DNA of 64,000 nucleotides from Wolbachia endosymbiont of Ctenocephalides felis wCfeT (GTDB lineage: Bacteria; Pseudomonadota; Alphaproteobacteria; Rickettsiales; Anaplasmataceae): the NCBI RefSeq assembly GCF_012277295.1, contig NZ_CP051156.1:1302001-1366000 (forward strand), given 5' to 3'. Shown here piece by piece: positions 61,649 through 64,000 of this stretch. The notes beneath the pieces are model-generated. The model did not search any database. It saw only the letters and a program-made list of their open reading frames with translations, and was not told the origin of the DNA. Position numbers and translations under genes: made by a program. The stretch's first letter is position 1. Every line of letters starts with the position of its first letter.

Positions 61649-62902
61649 ATGGATAAAAAAGCATTATTAGAATTGGATGATGGATTAAAAATCGAGTTAC
61701 CTATATTAAGCGGGGCAACAGGTCCTGATGTGCTAAATGTTAAAGATTTATACAAAACAACAGGGTTATTTACTTACGATCCAGGATTTGTTTCAACTGC
61801 ATCTTGCTCTTCTTCAATCACGTTCATTGACGGAGATGAGGGAGTTCTAAAGTACAGAGGGCTTGATATAGCAGATCTTGCAGAGGGTAACAACTTCGTC
61901 GCTATTATTTATCTGCTGCTTTACGGTAAATTACCAACTCAAGAGCAACACAAAGAATTTTTTTCGAAAATACAGGAGCTATCGAAGGTATCAGAGCAAA
62001 TTGTAAATATAATTAAAGCATTCCCGAAAACTGCTCACCCAATGTCAATTTTAATCGCATGCTTTGCGAATTTAGCAGCATCTTATCATGAAGAATACGG
62101 AAATAATGTTAATGGTAAAGGTTTAAACTTTGGCATCTCCGCAATAGCGCAAGTCCCTGCAATTGTTGCTATGATTTACAGGCACACTAATGGACAAGAA
62201 TTCGTTAGTTCCAGCAATGAGCTCAGCTATAGTGAGAATTTCTTAAAGATGATGTTTGGCAATACTTTTGATAGTGATAAAAGTGTAATTTTTGCTGAGG
62301 CTTTAGATAAGATTTTTACTCTTCACGCGGATCACGAGCAAAATGCATCAACAGCAACTGTCAGAGTGGTGGGGTCTGCCGGTTCTAACCTATATGCATG
62401 TCTTGCTGCTGGAGTGGCAACGCTTTGGGGACCAGCGCACGGCGGTGCTAATGAAGCAGTGGTGAAGATGCTAGAAGAAATAGAAGAAAACGGAAATGTA
62501 GATGAATTTATCACGCGAGCCAAGGATGATAGTGACTCGTTTAAACTCATGGGATTTGGACACCGTGTCTATAAAAATTACGACCCGCGCGCACGAATAC
62601 TGAAGGAAATTTGTAATAGTGTCTTAAATAAAATCGGCAATAAAGACAATAAGTTACTTGAAATTGCAGTAAAACTTGAAGGGGTAGCTTTAAGGGATGA
62701 ATACTTTGTTAAGCGTAAGCTATATCCAAACGTTGACTTCTATTCAGGTATAATAATGAATGCTATTGGCATACCCTCAAGTATGTTTACCCCAATTTTT
62801 GCACTTGCAAGAACTACAGGTTGGGTTACTCAGTGGTATGAGATGATAAATGATGAAGAGACTAAGATTTGCAGACCAAGGCAGCTTTATGTTGGTGGAT
62901 AG
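61649..62902 (+). CDS. gltA: citrate synthase
   Basis: 417 residues from ATG 61649 (an adjoining GTG at 61646 is possible). LKYRGLDIADLAEG, LHADHEQNASTATVRVVGSA (His), WGPAHGGANEAVVKMLEEI (His), GFGHRVYKNYDPRARILKEI and a C-terminal R-x-R-QLY block. First step of the TCA cycle. Coupled to rpsT. Confidence 0.97.
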   Translation: MDKKALLELDDGLKIELPILSGATGPDVLNVKDLYKTTGLFTYDPGFVSTASCSSSITFIDGDEGVLKYRGLDIADLAEGNNFVAIIYLLLYGKLPTQEQHKEFFSKIQELSKVSEQIVNIIKAFPKTAHPMSILIACFANLAASYHEEYGNNVNGKGLNFGISAIAQVPAIVAMIYRHTNGQEFVSSSNELSYSENFLKMMFGNTFDSDKSVIFAEALDKIFTLHADHEQNASTATVRVVGSAGSNLYACLAAGVATLWGPAHGGANEAVVKMLEEIEENGNVDEFITRAKDDSDSFKLMGFGHRVYKNYDPRARILKEICNSVLNKIGNKDNKLLEIAVKLEGVALRDEYFVKRKLYPNVDFYSGIIMNAIGIPSSMFTPIFALARTTGWVTQWYEMINDEETKICRPRQLYVGG

Positions 62903-62992
62903 TCATTTTTCTTCATAAATTTTTAAAGAAATTTATATAGTAAATAGCAGTAAAGCATGTTATCTATAAGGTAAAAGGATTTTAGCTATAAG

Positions 62993-63775
62993 ATGGTTCA
63001 GTTTTCTCTACCAAAAAACTCTCAAATTAACGAAAGGGGCAAAGTTTATCCTATCTCCAGTGAAGCAAAAAACGTCAGAAACTTCCTTATTTATCGTTGG
63101 TCTGCTGATGATGGAAAGAACCCAAGGATAGATACATTTTCCATCGACATGGACGATTGTGGCTCTATGGTGCTTGATGTGTTGATAAAAATTAAGGATG
63201 AAATAGATTCAACTTTAACCTTCAGACGTTCCTGTAGAGAGGGAATATGCGGGTCTTGTGCTATGAATATTGATGGAACTAATACTCTTGCATGTACTAA
63301 ATCTGTGAATGACATCAAAGGTGATGTAAAAATATACCCATTACCTCACATGTATGTAATAAAGGACTTAGTTTCAGATTTAAGCCAATTTTATGAGCAA
63401 TATAAATCAATTAAACCTTGGCTGCAAGCAGATGAATCCACCATTTCAAATAAAGAACACATTCAGTCTCCTGAAGAGAGGGAAAAGTTGGATGGTCTTT
63501 CAGATTGTATATTATGCGCTTGTTGCTCAACTGCTTGCCCAAGTTACTGGTGGAATAGCGATCAATTCTTAGGGCCAGCAATATTACTTCAAGCTTACAG
63601 GTGGATAAATGATAGCCGCGATGCCAAAACGCGTGAAAGGCTTAATGCGCTCAATGATTCATTTAAATTGTATCGCTGTCATACCATAATGAACTGCACA
63701 AAAACGTGCCCTAAAGGGCTGAATCCTGCAAAAGCAATAGCAAAAATAAAACAGCTTATGGTAGAAGGAATTTAG
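62993..63775 (+). CDS. sdhB: succinate dehydrogenase iron-sulfur subunit
   Basis: 260 residues. [2Fe-2S] ligands in [20 protein letters not shown] and ACTK, then the [4Fe-4S]/[3Fe-4S] sites in [20 protein letters not shown] and [20 protein letters not shown]. Passes electrons from SdhA to quinone. sdhA, sdhC and sdhD are not in the window. Confidence 0.97.
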   Translation: MVQFSLPKNSQINERGKVYPISSEAKNVRNFLIYRWSADDGKNPRIDTFSIDMDDCGSMVLDVLIKIKDEIDSTLTFRRSCREGICGSCAMNIDGTNTLACTKSVNDIKGDVKIYPLPHMYVIKDLVSDLSQFYEQYKSIKPWLQADESTISNKEHIQSPEEREKLDGLSDCILCACCSTACPSYWWNSDQFLGPAILLQAYRWINDSRDAKTRERLNALNDSFKLYRCHTIMNCTKTCPKGLNPAKAIAKIKQLMVEGI

Positions 63776-63778
63776 CAA

Positions 63779-64000
63779 ATGGCTGGGCATTCGCAGTTTT
63801 CAAATATAAAGCACCGAAAAGGTGCTCAGGATGCAAAACGCTCTCAAAAATTCACAAAACTTATTAGGGAAATAACAGTTGCTGCAAAGGAAGGCTTACC
63901 TGACCCTGAGCTCAATCCACGCCTTCGCTCTGCTATATTTGCTGCACGTAAAGAAAACCTACCAAAAGATAAAATAGATACGGCAATAAAAAATGCAGCA
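63779..64000 (+). CDS. YebC/PmpR family protein, 3' end outside window
   Basis: 74 codons from ATG 63779 to the window edge: [20 protein letters not shown], then [20 protein letters not shown] and [20 protein letters not shown]. This is the highly conserved start of YebC/TACO1 proteins, which act in translation or as DNA-binding regulators. Starts 3 bp after sdhB. Confidence 0.93.
   Translation, partial: MAGHSQFSNIKHRKGAQDAKRSQKFTKLIREITVAAKEGLPDPELNPRLRSAIFAARKENLPKDKIDTAIKNAA

Overview
The window is AT-rich DNA from a Rickettsiales bacterium, almost certainly a Wolbachia endosymbiont. The supporting evidence is a circularly permuted (two-piece) tmRNA gene, many ankyrin and other eukaryote-like genes, heavy insertion-sequence load, many broken genes, a coding palindromic element inside tkt, and housekeeping proteins of clear alphaproteobacterial/Anaplasmataceae type. 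No rRNA, prophage, secretion system or CRISPR array was seen. The strain or supergroup cannot be named from sequence reading alone.

Layout. 1-1300: a decayed unknown gene, then sspB directly downstream of ssrA (tmRNA). 1.5-6.7 kb: yhhQ-like transporter, IS66 copy 1, tkt, rpsD, tRNA-Leu(UAA), iscX. 6.7-11.2 kb: IS66 fragment (copy 2), a 5'-truncated IS903-type element and a decayed gene with a duplicated domain. 11.3-13.6 kb: pheS-glmU. 13.6-21.9 kb: IS66 copy 3, ccmH-DUF2125-fdx, an alpha/beta-hydrolase-like gene, a frameshifted ankyrin gene, an unknown gene overlapping ychF. 22-31.1 kb: broken OTU-protease gene, IS66 copy 4, Rpn nuclease, mutL, broken ankyrin gene, IS66 copy 5 with a nested IS5-family element. 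31.2-37.9 kb: AsmA/YhdP-like gene, rnhA, a 33-codon coxF-like gene, ctaB, ctaD, ctaC. 38-43.1 kb: a perfect 25-bp inverted repeat, IS66 copy 6 plus an IS66 remnant, RDD protein, tRNA-Leu(CAA), and a tandem family of four small two-helix membrane proteins. 43.1-57.3 kb: dnaB, IS66 copy 7, a tandem family of three coiled-coil proteins (one cut by the intact IS66 copy 8), ligA, bcr-like, terC-like, rsfS, an LRR protein, rpe, IS66 copy 9. 57.3-64 kb: tadA, a frameshifted unknown gene, pyrG, secG, radC, a broken small membrane protein, rpsT, gltA, sdhB, start of yebC.

The dominant theme is the IS66 family: nine copies plus one remnant, each about 1461 bp, bounded by GTATCCATTCAG inverted repeats. 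Only copy 8 has an intact transposase and matching 8-bp target duplications. The other flanks do not match, except that one flank of copy 7 equals the opposite flank of copy 9. These two copies therefore recombined, leaving the true 3' end of dnaB 12.7 kb from its gene. The copies are mosaics of shared point mutations, including the same premature stop in seven of nine. IS copies also replace the C-terminal codons of tkt, ccmH and dnaB.

Functional links: tmRNA and its ClpXP adaptor SspB are neighbours; pheS-glmU, ctaC-ctaD-ctaB-coxF, secG-pyrG and rpsT-gltA are tight operon-like groups. Candidate host-interaction proteins (ankyrin, OTU, LRR, hydrolase-like, small membrane and coiled-coil families) lie between IS copies, and most are frameshifted.
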